Assembly (NCBI GenBank): GCA_963744935.1
Contig: CAVUVM010000004.1
Span: 186,001 to 250,000 of the forward strand
Origin: Bog-473 sp963744935
Lineage (GTDB): Bacteria; Actinomycetota; Acidimicrobiia; Acidimicrobiales; RAAP-2
Length of the DNA: 64,000 bases
Reading direction: 5' to 3'
Shown: positions 7,927-16,856 of the stretch, one piece after another
How the letters are laid out: every line of letters begins with the position of its first letter
Position numbering within the stretch: position 1 is the stretch's first letter
Notes under the pieces: generated by a model
The model's input: only the letters and a program-made list of their open reading frames with translations
Told to the model about the DNA's origin: nothing
Databases searched by the model: none
Translations under genes and position numbers: made by a program

Positions 7927-9498
7927 TCAGCCGGGCAGGCTCGAGGTGAGTGGCCGGGAGCGCTCCAACACGGCCAGCTCCTGGTTGCGCGGTGCGTACT
8001 CCAGTCGGGTGTCGGCGCCGAAGATGATGGTGGCCCGGCGAGCGGGGTCCCACTGGACCCATTCACCGATTCCGTCGTGGCTCGGGCTCCCGACGCCGGC
8101 AAAGGCGAGCCAGGCTCTCTGCATGTCTCGAGAGAGCCTCTCGACGGAAGGGCCACTGCCCGAGAAGATCTGGACTACCGGCACGTTGACGGCGCCAAAC
8201 ACGAAGGGGAGCTCGAGCGCATGACACGAGCCCAGAATCCCCGCAAAGGCCGGCGACTCCCAGTCGAATAGGTACACGAACGCGCGCGATCCCCGGGCAA
8301 CGTGGGCTGCGGCCAGCTGGAGGCTCGGCCAGCGAAAGACGAAGTCCGTCCCGGCCGCAACCCAGATGTCGTTGGGATCCACTTTCTCGCCGCGCTGGTT
8401 CCGCGCGGCCCGATAGGCCGCGATCACCTGTCCGGCATCCATGTCCGGCGCTGCGTTGGCGATCCATCGCTGCATCCCCTCCTCGTCCAGCGCCATCAGT
8501 GCCGGATTGCCGAGCCCGAACAAGGTGAGCTCGTCACGGTTGGTCCCGATCATGAGATCGACGCCGGCAGCCGACCCGTTGGCGACGGACGCCAACGGGT
8601 GGTCCGGCAGGAAGACTCCGTCGACCACTGGGAGGAACGGCAGAGGGATCATCCCAGGATCAGGTCGGCGCCGGCCGATCTCCTCGGTCGCGGCCACCAG
8701 TTCGGATGCAGGAACCGGCTCAAGCGACTTCCTGTCACAGACGGCGATACCCAACACCGCAGCCAAGCGATCAGCCGAACGCTCCGCCTCGTCAAGTGTA
8801 TGTACGTGCGCGCCACCGCTCTGCACCACCGCACGTCTGAACAACCCTTTCGCGGCAGGTGTCCCGAGCAGCGTGGCCACACTGAACCCACCTGCCGACT
8901 CCCCAAAGATCGTGACGTTGGCAGGGTCGCCCCCGAACGCGGCGATGTTCTCGCGTACCCAGGTCAGCGCAGCCACCTGATCGTGGATGCCCCAGCTCCC
9001 TATCAGGCCGTCTGGGTCATCCATTCGGCAGTGGCCCAAGAAGCCCAGCGCGCCGAGCCGGTAGTTGATCGTCACGACCACGGCATCGCCGTTCCGGACG
9101 AGGTTTCCGCCCCGGTAGAGGAAAACGGATCCGCTGCCCGAGGTGAAGCCGCCCCCGTGGATGAAGACCAGAACGGGCCTTCCGCCGGCAACGGCCTCCT
9201 CGGGCGACTCCGGGAGGCGCGGAGTCCAGACGTTAAGGAAGAGACAGTCTTCACTCTGCGGCTCCGAGGCCTCAGGATCAGACGGGCTGGTAATGCCGGG
9301 CACGGCGGCCGACTGCGGCGCGATCGGGCCGAAGGTCGAGGCGTCTCGGATCTCACCCCATGGCTCCGGCACCAGCGGTGGCCGCCAGCGCAGCTCTCCG
9401 ATAGGTGCGCGCGCGTAGGGAATACCCGAAAATGACCACAGGTCCTGACGCCAGACGCCCCTGAGCCTCCCCTGCGCGACAGACACCACACCCTTCAT
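7927..9498 (-). CDS. Type-B carboxylesterase (para-nitrobenzyl esterase family)
   Basis: An alpha/beta hydrolase that hydrolyses carboxylic esters. The 523-residue length is typical of type-B esterases. The N-terminal GIPYARAPIGELRWRPP and the SEDCLFLNVWTP segment near residue 85 are family signatures. The oxyanion loop HGGGF lies near residue 115, the nucleophile elbow FGESAGG near residue 200, an acid in GTNRDELTLFG near residue 320, and the His in SCHALELPFVFG near residue 425. No signal peptide is evident, so it is probably cytoplasmic. It faces the P450 gene tail to tail with a 19-bp gap. Natural substrate unknown. Confidence 0.92.
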   Translation of the reverse strand: MKGVVSVAQGRLRGVWRQDLWSFSGIPYARAPIGELRWRPPLVPEPWGEIRDASTFGPIAPQSAAVPGITSPSDPEASEPQSEDCLFLNVWTPRLPESPEEAVAGGRPVLVFIHGGGFTSGSGSVFLYRGGNLVRNGDAVVVTINYRLGALGFLGHCRMDDPDGLIGSWGIHDQVAALTWVRENIAAFGGDPANVTIFGESAGGFSVATLLGTPAAKGLFRRAVVQSGGAHVHTLDEAERSADRLAAVLGIAVCDRKSLEPVPASELVAATEEIGRRRPDPGMIPLPFLPVVDGVFLPDHPLASVANGSAAGVDLMIGTNRDELTLFGLGNPALMALDEEGMQRWIANAAPDMDAGQVIAAYRAARNQRGEKVDPNDIWVAAGTDFVFRWPSLQLAAAHVARGSRAFVYLFDWESPAFAGILGSCHALELPFVFGAVNVPVVQIFSGSGPSVERLSRDMQRAWLAFAGVGSPSHDGIGEWVQWDPARRATIIFGADTRLEYAPRNQELAVLERSRPLTSSLPG

Positions 9499-9636
9499 GT
9501 AAGAGGCACCCTATGGCACATCCGGTCAATCGTGACGAAAGTGAACGCAAGGCGAACTCAGGCTGCAACCGGACCGAAACGTCCGGGTGCCGAAACTGCC
9601 ACCATCGAGCCGTTACGCTTTGTCGTCGTGGGCGCA

Positions 9637-10902
9637 GTGAACTGTCGGAACACTGTACGCAGGCGGGACCTTCTCGTTCGAGCGGTGGGCGTCGCCATGC
9701 TGCTCGGCGTGTCGATGTCGGTCGCGCTCGAGGACGGTGCCGGTACGGCGGGGAGTGCGACACCGACGACGCTGCCCGGTCCCGCACCGAATCAGTCTCA
9801 GATCAACACCACACAATCACAGGTGGCCCAGATCGAGAGCACCCTCGCGCAAGAGGAGCAGCAGACCTCCATCCTCGACGACAAGTACAACACCGCTCAG
9901 CAGGATGCGCAGAATGCACAGGATCAAGTCCAGGCGATTGAAGCGAGCTTGGTGCACACCAGGACGACAGTGGCAACTGACAAGCGACTCGTTGCCAACG
10001 ACGCAGTCGCCGCGTACGTCTACGGGACGCCCGCGACAGGCTTTACGTCCTACTTCTCCACGTCGGCCACACTGAGTCAGGCGCGCAACCAGTACACCAA
10101 CACGATCGTCGGCAATCTGACGCAGGACGAGAGCGCGCTCCAGCGCTCAGAATCGCGGCTCCAGAACGAGGCGGCACAGGAGCAAACGGCAGCAACACAA
10201 GCGCAGCAGACAGCAGCGCAGGCCAAGTCACTCGCGCAGGCCAATGAGGCCGAGGCCGCCACGACGACAGCGACCCTGAACCAGGTGCAAGGTCAGCTGG
10301 CGCAGGAGGTAGCGCAAGCAGCCATCGTCGAGGCTCAGCAGGAAGCGGCCGCCGCAGCCCAAGCTGCGAGCGCAGCTGCGGAGCAGCAGGCTGCCGCAGC
10401 AGCCGCAACCGCGGCAACGGTCGCCGGTGCGGTCGGCGGGTCGGCGAGCGCCGCCGCGGCCACCGATGCTGCCAACCAGGCGAGCGGTACAACCGGACCA
10501 GTCGGAGGTTCGTCGTCGGGCGGGGCGGCTGGCATGGCGGCTGTACAGGCAGCCGTCTCGCAGCTGGGCGTGCCCTATGTGTTCGGCGGGGAGGACCCAG
10601 GGGTCGGCTTCGACTGTTCAGGGCTAGTCCAGTGGGCGTGGGCCCAGGCCGGAGTCTCCATCCCCAGGACGACCGAGACCCAGTGGCCCGCACTGACCCA
10701 CGTCTCCCTCGATGCCCTCGAACCCGGGGACCTCCTCTTCTATTACAACCTCGACGGCGACGACCAGGTGGACCACGTCGTGATGTACACCGGTTCAGGT
10801 CCCTACGGGACAGATACCGTGATCCAAGCGCCGTTCACCGGCTCGACGGTGTCCTACTCCCCTATCTTCACCACAGGCCTCATCGGCGCGGCTCGGCCGT
10901 AG
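9637..10902 (+). CDS. Secreted NlpC/P60 peptidoglycan endopeptidase with coiled-coil N-domain
   Basis: A RipA-like cell-wall hydrolase that cuts stem peptides. The chosen start, GTG 9637, is followed by a basic stretch and a hydrophobic signal segment (AVGVAMLLGVSMSVAL). GTG 9628 is equally possible. Residues about 60-310 are Gln/Ala-rich coiled coil, as in RipA and PcsB, where this part holds the enzyme inactive or recruits it to FtsEX. The catalytic domain begins near GVPYVFGGEDPGVGFDCSGL, with the nucleophile Cys in FDCSGL and the His in VDHVVMY. It is about 421 residues long. It stands alone between an esterase on the other strand and an acyltransferase, so no operon partner is evident. 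Confidence 0.88.
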   Translation: MNCRNTVRRRDLLVRAVGVAMLLGVSMSVALEDGAGTAGSATPTTLPGPAPNQSQINTTQSQVAQIESTLAQEEQQTSILDDKYNTAQQDAQNAQDQVQAIEASLVHTRTTVATDKRLVANDAVAAYVYGTPATGFTSYFSTSATLSQARNQYTNTIVGNLTQDESALQRSESRLQNEAAQEQTAATQAQQTAAQAKSLAQANEAEAATTTATLNQVQGQLAQEVAQAAIVEAQQEAAAAAQAASAAAEQQAAAAAATAATVAGAVGGSASAAAATDAANQASGTTGPVGGSSSGGAAGMAAVQAAVSQLGVPYVFGGEDPGVGFDCSGLVQWAWAQAGVSIPRTTETQWPALTHVSLDALEPGDLLFYYNLDGDDQVDHVVMYTGSGPYGTDTVIQAPFTGSTVSYSPIFTTGLIGAARP

Positions 10903-10942
10903 AGCCGGGCAGCCGGGCAGCCGGGCAGCCGGGCAGCCGGGC
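10903..10942. repeat. Five tandem 8-bp units (agccgggc)
   Basis: Five perfect copies of agccgggc begin one base after the stop codon of the NlpC/P60 gene and end 37 bp before the acyltransferase start. The array is a simple-sequence tract that could vary in copy number. No hairpin with a T-run is seen in it, so a terminator role is not supported. Confidence 0.9.
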
Positions 10943-10979
10943 CAAGCTCGAGCGACTACCGGATCGGTACCATGGCCCG

Positions 10980-11856
10980 ATGGCCAGCGGGCGCCAGGTA
11001 ATCGGCGAGCAGGATCGGTCGACGGCCATCGTCCCGATCCGTATCTCCACGGGCGACGACCAGGAGAATCCTCGGTTGTCCGATGTCGACGAGTGGGGTC
11101 GATCGGAGCGAACCCGCGCCCTGGCCAGAGCCATCTACGAGCCCGTGTACTCGAAGTGGTTCCGGACCGAATGGGACGGCCTTGAGAAGATCCCCTCGCA
11201 CGGTGGTGCACTACTGGTGGCGAACCATGCAGGAGCCATTCCTTCCGATGCTCCGGTCATCATGCACGGGATCGAGAAGGAGCTCGAGCGTCCGGTCTAT
11301 GGGCTGGCCGACTACTTCTTTCGAACGGTACCCGTCGTGGGCACGCTCTGGGCCCGCTCTGGTGGGGTCTCCGCCCGGCCCGCCAACGCCTACCGGCTGC
11401 TCAGGGAGCAGCAGCAGCTCGCGCTCGGTCTTCCCCGAAGGCACGAAGGGGCCGTCGAAGTCCTTCACTGACCGTTACCAGCTGCGTCGCTTCGGGCGAG
11501 GCGGTTTCGTGGAGATCGCGATGCGCGCCGGCGTCCCGGTCATTCCCATCGCCGTGGTGGGCTCCGAGGAGGCGATGCCGGTGCTGTTCAGGCTGCCAAG
11601 CCTTGCTCGGGTGCTTGGTGTCCCTTACGTCCCCATCACCGCGAACCTCCTTGCCTTTGGCCCCCTGGGAGTCGTGGCACCGTTCCCCGCAAAATTCAAG
11701 CTGCGGGTCCTCAGCCCGGTCCACTTCGACGTGGCTCCGGACAAGGACCGGTATTCAAAGAGCCGCATCATGGAGGAATCCGAGCGCATTCGCTCGCAGC
11801 TCCAGGAGGCCGTGTACGACCTGCTGCGCGATCGGCGCAGCGTCTGGTTCGGGTGA
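10980..11856 (+). pseudogene. PlsC-type 1-acylglycerol-3-phosphate acyltransferase-like protein, frameshifted near 11429
   Basis: A lysophospholipid acyltransferase-fold protein of about 291 residues once repaired. The N-terminal part carries LLVANHAGAIPSDAPV, the His/Asp acyltransferase block, and RSGGVSARPANA, block II. The FPEGTKGPSK block III is read in the next frame. Removing one G near 11429 (in the GGT preceding CTTCCC) joins LREQQQLAL to VFPEGT. The C-terminal part ends RDRRSVWFG. This subgroup occurs in actinobacteria beside an epimerase, and here the next gene is an epimerase 7 bp downstream. Start is ATG 10980, the only one in frame that keeps the N-terminal extension without an early stop. 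Confidence 0.82.
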
Positions 11857-11863
11857 TGTTCCA

Positions 11864-12903
11864 ATGAGCCGACGGATACTGGTCACCGGCGCCGACAGCT
11901 TCTGGGGTGGCCGGATGGTCCAAGCACTCGAAGACGACCCGAGTATCGAGGTCATCCTCGGCATGGGCGCACAGGCACCAGCGATGCCGTTCGAGCGGGC
12001 CGAGTTCGTGCGCGCCGATCAGAGTTACTCGATCTTGCACCGCATTGTGGGGGCGACACAGGTTGACACCATCTTGCACACGTTCCTGATCACGAATTCC
12101 ACGACGGTGCCCGGCCGCGCCATGAACGAGATCAACGTGATCGGCACAATGAACCTCCTCGCCGCAGCCGGTGCGGCGGGATCGTCCGTGCGCCATATCG
12201 TGATCAAGTCATCCACGCTCGTCTACGGCTCAGCCGCGAGCGATCCCAACACATTTCTCGAGGACACAGTTCGAACCAGCCCTGTCAGGAACGTCGTCGA
12301 ACGTTCGCTCATCGAAGCTGAGGCCCTGGTGCGGGACTTCGCGGAGGACAATCCTGGCACCCGCGTCACCGTGCTCCGCTTTGCCAATGTCCTAGGCACC
12401 CATCTCACGACTCCGATCAGCCGCAATCTTTCGCGGCCAGTGTGCCCCTGCATATTCGGGTTCGATCCGATGGTGCAGTTCGTTGAGGAGGAGGACGTCG
12501 TGCGCGCGCTGCTCCATGTGACGCGGGGGGCGTCACGGGCCTGTACAACGTGGCCGGTGACGGACGGCTCCCCTGGAGCGAGGTCGCCGCCATGTGCGGG
12601 ACCCGCCTGGTACCACTCTCCCCCTACAGCGTCCTCAAGATCCGTCCTCTTGCCCGCCTGTTCGACCTCCCAGAGGAGCTCGAGGACCTGTTGCGCTACG
12701 GCCGCGGTGTTGACACTCGGCGCTTCGCCGCGACTGGTTTCACGTACGACTCGACCAGCGCGGGAGCAGTGCACTCGTTCATCAGGGAAGTTCGGCTTCG
12801 TAGGCAATCAGGTCGTAAGCCGCTGTCTTATACCTACGAGCATGACGTCGAGCAGTTCTTCCGACATTCGCCGTCGGTCGTGAGGGCTACGAGCGACAAC
12901 TGA
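11864..12903 (+). pseudogene. NAD-dependent epimerase/dehydratase-like protein, frameshifted near 12530
   Basis: An extended SDR-family protein of 346 residues after repair. The Rossmann start MSRRILVTGADSFWGGRM has the usual glycine pattern in a relaxed form, and ADQSY and NVIGTMNLLAAAGAA follow. The active-site region SSTLVYG is present, but a clear YxxxK is not obvious (RNVVERSLIEAE sits there), so it may be an atypical non-catalytic SDR. The frame breaks in a run of six G at 12525-12530. Adding one G gives RGGVTGLYNVAGDG and restores the C-terminal half to 12903. It lies 7 bp after the acyltransferase, so the pair is probably an operon. Confidence 0.8.
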
Positions 12904-12926
12904 CGTGAAGCGCAGCTCCGGAAGGG

Positions 12927-13547
12927 TCAGCTCTCGAGCCAATCCGCCGAGAGCTTGGGTTCGCGCACCGCCCACTCCTCGGCCGTGATGGCGTAGCGCA
13001 CGTGGTCCTCCCAGGCACCATCGATCTCGAGGAAGCGTTGCGCAATCCCCTCCTCTCGAATGCCGAGCTTCTCGACCACGCGCCGGCTGGCCATGTTCCT
13101 GGGAATGATTGAGATCTCGACACGATGGAGCGAGATCGCCTCGAACGCGAATCGAAGGGTCACGACGACCGCCTCGGGCACCAGACCACGACCCGCTAGT
13201 TCCTGGTCGATCCAATATCCGATGAAGGCGCTTTGGAACGGACCGCGCTGAATGGACGACAGCGTCACCTCGCCGGCGAAACGCTCGCCGACGAAGATCC
13301 CGAACCCGTACCCAGTCCCGAGATGCCGTTCACGTTCCCTGATGCCACAGCGCGCCGCGAAGCTGGGTCGGTCCTCTGATGGAACCGGCGCTCCCTTGGG
13401 CCTCGGCTCCCAAGGCAACAGCCAGTCTGCGCACCTGGTCCGGACTTCGTGCCACGCGGGAAAGTCGTCCTCAGTCAGCGAGCGCAGGAGTACCCGCCGG
13501 CCGCGAAGTTCCAGTGGCGCGTGGCGCACTGCACGAGCGGCGCTCAT
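12927..13547 (-). CDS. GNAT-family N-acetyltransferase (RimJ/RimL type)
   Basis: A 206-residue acetyltransferase of the kind that modifies N-termini of ribosomal proteins or small amines using acetyl-CoA. The order is typical: RGRRVLLRSLTEDDF at the N-terminus, then GERFAGEVTLSSI, then the acetyl-CoA loop QELAGRGLVPEAV near residue 125, then the RVEISIIPRNMASRRVVEKLG segment that marks RimJ/L proteins. The start is ATG 13547, whose first bases overlap the stop of the upstream aminotransferase by 4 bp (ATGA). The longer upstream frame is a shadow of that aminotransferase. Its true substrate is unknown. Confidence 0.85.
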   Translation of the reverse strand: MSAARAVRHAPLELRGRRVLLRSLTEDDFPAWHEVRTRCADWLLPWEPRPKGAPVPSEDRPSFAARCGIRERERHLGTGYGFGIFVGERFAGEVTLSSIQRGPFQSAFIGYWIDQELAGRGLVPEAVVVTLRFAFEAISLHRVEISIIPRNMASRRVVEKLGIREEGIAQRFLEIDGAWEDHVRYAITAEEWAVREPKLSADWLES

Positions 13548-14656
13548 GGTGCCAGCACCTCTTCGAGTGCGCCAAGGAGGGCAAGGACGTTGCGCGGCTG
13601 GGCGGTGTTGCCCATGCATCCGATCCGCCAGATCTTGCCTGCCAGCTTGCCGGCGCCGGCGCCGATCTCGATCCCGTAGGTGCCCAGCAACACCCGTCGG
13701 ATGGCGCCCTCGTCGACCCCGGCCGGAACCACGACTGTGGTCAGCTGGGGAAGACGGGTAGCCGGTGACACCAGCAACTCCAGTCCGAGCCCTTCGAGGC
13801 CGTCCTGGAGCAACTTCCCGCAGGCGGCGTGACGTTGCCACACCGCCTCGAGGCCCTCGTCCAGCAGGGCACCGAGACCCGCGTGCAACGCGGCCACCAT
13901 GGTGACCGGCGCCGTGTGGTGATACACGCGCCCCTGACCGGACCCGTCGTTGACGTAGCGCGCCAGGAGGTTGAGGTCGAGATACCAGCTCGATGGCCGC
14001 TCGACGATCCGCTCCAATGCGCGCGCCGAGACGGTCAGCGGTGAAAGCCCGGGCGGGACGCCCAGGCACTTCTGCGTGCCGCTGTAGGCGATGTCGACGC
14101 CCCAGCCATCGACGGCAACCTCAATGCCTCCGAGCGATGTGACCATGTCGACCAGGAGCAGCGCGTCACCCTTGCCGTCGCCGAGCGGCTCGATCTCGTT
14201 TCGTACCCCGGTCGAGGTCTCGGCGTGGACGACGGCAATCAGTGCCGGTGACGGGTGTGCAGCAAGAAGCTGGGCGGGATCGAGTGGTTCGCCCCATTCG
14301 GCGTCGACGCGGACCACCTCGGCACCGTGGCGGCATGCGACATCGCACATCCGCTCGCCGAAAACGCCGTTCACACCCACCACCACGGGATCGCCAGGTC
14401 GCACGAAATTGACGAACGAGGCCTCCATTCCCGCTGACCCCGTGCCGCTGATGGGCAGCGTCAGCGAATTGATCGTCGCAAAGACGCTGCGCAGGCGGTC
14501 GTTCGTGCTGTCAAGCAGCTCCAGGAACTGGGGGTCGAGATGGCCCACGACGGGTCCGGCCAGCGCCATGGCGACCTCGGGATACGGGTTCGAAGGTCCA
14601 GGTCCCATGAGCAGACGGTCGGAAATCCGCACGGCCGAATCGTGGCAGGTCCGCAC
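13544..14656 (-). CDS. Class V pyridoxal-phosphate aminotransferase (serine/alanine-glyoxylate type)
   Basis: A fold type I PLP enzyme of 370 residues, related to alanine-glyoxylate and serine-glyoxylate aminotransferases. The start region LLMGPGPSNPYPEVA is characteristic. PISGTGSAGMEA lies near residue 70 and the PLP lysine is in SGTQKCLGVPPGLSP near residue 193. AETSTGVRN and VDMVTSLGG complete the cofactor pocket. The start is GTG 14656, but GTG 14632, just before RISDRLL, is equally good. It is co-translated with the GNAT gene (4-bp overlap) and is divergent from the GT2 gene. Likely role: glycine, serine or glyoxylate interconversion; substrate not proven. Confidence 0.88.
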   Translation of the reverse strand: MRTCHDSAVRISDRLLMGPGPSNPYPEVAMALAGPVVGHLDPQFLELLDSTNDRLRSVFATINSLTLPISGTGSAGMEASFVNFVRPGDPVVVGVNGVFGERMCDVACRHGAEVVRVDAEWGEPLDPAQLLAAHPSPALIAVVHAETSTGVRNEIEPLGDGKGDALLLVDMVTSLGGIEVAVDGWGVDIAYSGTQKCLGVPPGLSPLTVSARALERIVERPSSWYLDLNLLARYVNDGSGQGRVYHHTAPVTMVAALHAGLGALLDEGLEAVWQRHAACGKLLQDGLEGLGLELLVSPATRLPQLTTVVVPAGVDEGAIRRVLLGTYGIEIGAGAGKLAGKIWRIGCMGNTAQPRNVLALLGALEEVLAP

Positions 14657-14709
14657 TCACCTGCGCCAACGCCGCCGATGCTCCAGGCGAGCTTCGGTAG
14701 ATTGCCGCT

Positions 14710-16428
14710 GTGGAACGGGTACTCTTCGCACCCCGAGAACTACCTCCGCTGCCTCCCGACGTGGGCCAAGATGGGGGCGCCTACTCGGATTGGGTCCGCC
14801 TCCGTGAGGAGGCGCGGAGCCGCCGATCGCATACGACCCACCCCGACCTGGCCCTATTCATGGTTGCCGCCGATGCGCCTGCCGCCGAGATCGAGGTGAC
14901 GCTTCACAGCCTGTCTAGACAGACAAGCCGTCGATGGACCCTGACGATCGCCACACCATCTGAGCACGCCATCAATATGCTTGTCCGTGCAAGTGTGTCG
15001 GTCCGTGTCGGCCGCCGCATCCGTGTGTTCGCCGCCTCGCTGGGATCTCCGCTCGGGGAGGTGGTCCGCCGGGGATTGGAGGCGATCCGCGGCCGTCCGG
15101 TGGCGCTCATATTCCCAGGCGACGTCTGGGCGCCTGATGCAGTTGCACTGCTGGGCGGGGCCATCTCGCCGAAGGGGCTCGTCTACGCGGACGAGGATGT
15201 GGTCACCGTGGCCGGAACGTATCGTGCACCCCGCTTCAAGCCCGACTACTCGCCGGACTTCCTCCTCTCATCTGCCTACATCGGCCGCCCTCTAACGCTG
15301 GGATCCGATCTGACGATCCACATTCCCGCGCTCGTCGCCCGCGACACGCTTGCCCTCGAGCACGAGTGCGCCTTGGCCGCTAGCGATATCGCTGACTCCG
15401 TCACGCACATCCCGGAAGTCCTCTGCCACCGCATTGAACGTGACTCCGAAGAGTCGAGTGCCTCGTCTAGCGTCGAACACCTCGAGGCTGTGCTCGAGCG
15501 TAGAGGTGACGCCGCCCATGTCCTGCCGGGTCTTGTCCCGGGCACCTATCAGATTCAGCGCTCCCCCACCCGGGGCACGGTCAGCATCCTGATTCCCTTT
15601 CGTGACGAACCCCGGTTGCTCCGTTCTTGCGTCGATTCCCTCACGGCCACGACTCCTGCGCACGACGTCGAAATCGTACTCATCGACAACGGCTCCACCG
15701 ATCTCGAGGTCCTAACACTTCTGGAGCAACTCGAGCAACGAGACGACGTCCGGGTTATCTCTGATCCGAAGCCGTTCAACTGGGCGCGACTCAACAACGA
15801 AGGAGCGCGCGCAGCCGGTGGCGAGGTCCTTCTCTTCTTGAACAACGACATCGAGGCGCGCCAAGAGGGGTGGCTGAGCGCCCTGGTGTGTCACGCCCAG
15901 AGACGCGACGTCGGCGCCGTCGGAGCTCGGTTGGTCTACCCAAACGGTCGCCTGCAGCACTGCGGAGTCGTTGTCGGACTGATCGGTGCCGCTGGCCATC
16001 CTCTCCTCGGCCTCGCACATAGCGAGGCTGGCTACCTCAATATGGCGACGGCCACGCGCGAATGCTCAGCGGTCACAGGAGCCTGCCTTGCCACAAGGCG
16101 TGACGTCTTCGAGCTCCTGAACGGATTCGACGAGAGGCTCGGGGTGGATCTCAATGACGTCGACTATTGTCTACGCGCCGGCGCCGACGGATACCGGACG
16201 GTCTACGAACCTGCAGCCGAACTCGTTCATCACGAATCACCTAGCCGCGGTACTGCAGGCGGCGTCAAGGACATCGTGAACTTCATCGAACGATGGAGGG
16301 ACTACATTGCTGCCGGGGATCCGTACTTCAACCCACATCTCACCCGCGCAAACGTTTCCTGTGCGCTGGCGACTTCGGAAGAAGGGGACAGGTGGAACGA
16401 TTGGCATTCGATCCTGGTCGCCCAGTAA
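14710..16428 (+). CDS. GT2-family glycosyltransferase, two-domain surface polysaccharide enzyme
   Basis: A 572-residue protein with two GT-A-like halves. The first half (residues about 45-290) looks degenerate: where active GT2 proteins have an LDHDD motif it has FPGDVW, although YADEDVV and RFKPDYSPDFLLS remain. The second half (about 295-545) starts VSILIPFRDEPRLLRSC and keeps IDNGSTD, FLNNDIEARQEGW and GFDERLGVDLNDVDYCLR, all typical of active rhamnosyl-type GT2 enzymes. The C-terminal FNPHLTRANVS ending recurs in the other large GT2 proteins of this cluster. It opens the glycan cluster and overlaps the coiled-coil gene by 37 bp. Confidence 0.87.
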   Translation: MERVLFAPRELPPLPPDVGQDGGAYSDWVRLREEARSRRSHTTHPDLALFMVAADAPAAEIEVTLHSLSRQTSRRWTLTIATPSEHAINMLVRASVSVRVGRRIRVFAASLGSPLGEVVRRGLEAIRGRPVALIFPGDVWAPDAVALLGGAISPKGLVYADEDVVTVAGTYRAPRFKPDYSPDFLLSSAYIGRPLTLGSDLTIHIPALVARDTLALEHECALAASDIADSVTHIPEVLCHRIERDSEESSASSSVEHLEAVLERRGDAAHVLPGLVPGTYQIQRSPTRGTVSILIPFRDEPRLLRSCVDSLTATTPAHDVEIVLIDNGSTDLEVLTLLEQLEQRDDVRVISDPKPFNWARLNNEGARAAGGEVLLFLNNDIEARQEGWLSALVCHAQRRDVGAVGARLVYPNGRLQHCGVVVGLIGAAGHPLLGLAHSEAGYLNMATATRECSAVTGACLATRRDVFELLNGFDERLGVDLNDVDYCLRAGADGYRTVYEPAAELVHHESPSRGTAGGVKDIVNFIERWRDYIAAGDPYFNPHLTRANVSCALATSEEGDRWNDWHSILVAQ

Positions 16429-16856
16429 CGCATGACGATGCTCCCGGTGCAGGACAGGAGCGGGCCGCCCCACCGCGCATGCTCCTCCGACCCCCCGACC
16501 AGACACCCCCGCTCGCAAATGTCGCCGAATCGGAGGCAGTGCGCACGTTCCGGCTGGAATTCGCAACCCAGCGGCAGGTGCGCGAGTCGCCCGGGCGCGG
16601 TTCCCTGCGAACCTCCGTTCGGGCGTGGGCGGGAAGGGTCTCAGGGCGTGCCGACCGCCGGCTCCTCTTTGCGGTTGCAACTGCGACCGACGCGCTCGCC
16701 GAACGCTGCGATGCACTCGCGGATCGCCTAGATAGCCGGGACGCCCTGATGTCCGAGGTAAACGAGGTATTCGGTGTGGAGCTCGCGCAGCTGCGCGCTG
16801 AGGTCGTACACCTACGCTCCCTGGCTGCATCCCTGGAGCAGCAACGGAGTGGATGA
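16392..16856 (+). CDS. Small coiled-coil protein in glycan cluster
   Basis: I recognise no family. The start, GTG 16392, follows a purine-rich AAGGGGACA and lies inside the end of the GT2 gene. The 154-residue product has a Pro-rich N-terminus and a Leu/Ala/Glu-rich heptad stretch from about residue 95 (ALAERCDALADRLDS through VEVVHLRSLAASLEQ-like turns). No signal peptide or transmembrane segment is seen. The following GT4-like gene begins inside its last codons, so the three genes are co-translated. A scaffold, chain-length or docking role for the glycosyltransferases is a guess; coiled-coil partners of this kind are known in O-antigen chain-length control. Confidence 0.6.
   Translation: MERLAFDPGRPVTHDDAPGAGQERAAPPRMLLRPPDQTPPLANVAESEAVRTFRLEFATQRQVRESPGRGSLRTSVRAWAGRVSGRADRRLLFAVATATDALAERCDALADRLDSRDALMSEVNEVFGVELAQLRAEVVHLRSLAASLEQQRSG

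Noticed and set aside
5688..10902. SARP-controlled antibiotic cluster around the BTAD protein and P450
   Set aside because: There is no synthase, scaffold enzyme or transporter, and the P450, esterase and hydrolase are on different strands; the genes look unrelated.
16432..16856. ATG-started open frames overlapping the coiled-coil gene
   Set aside because: They carry no heptads or motifs and do not couple to neighbours; the GTG 16392 frame does.
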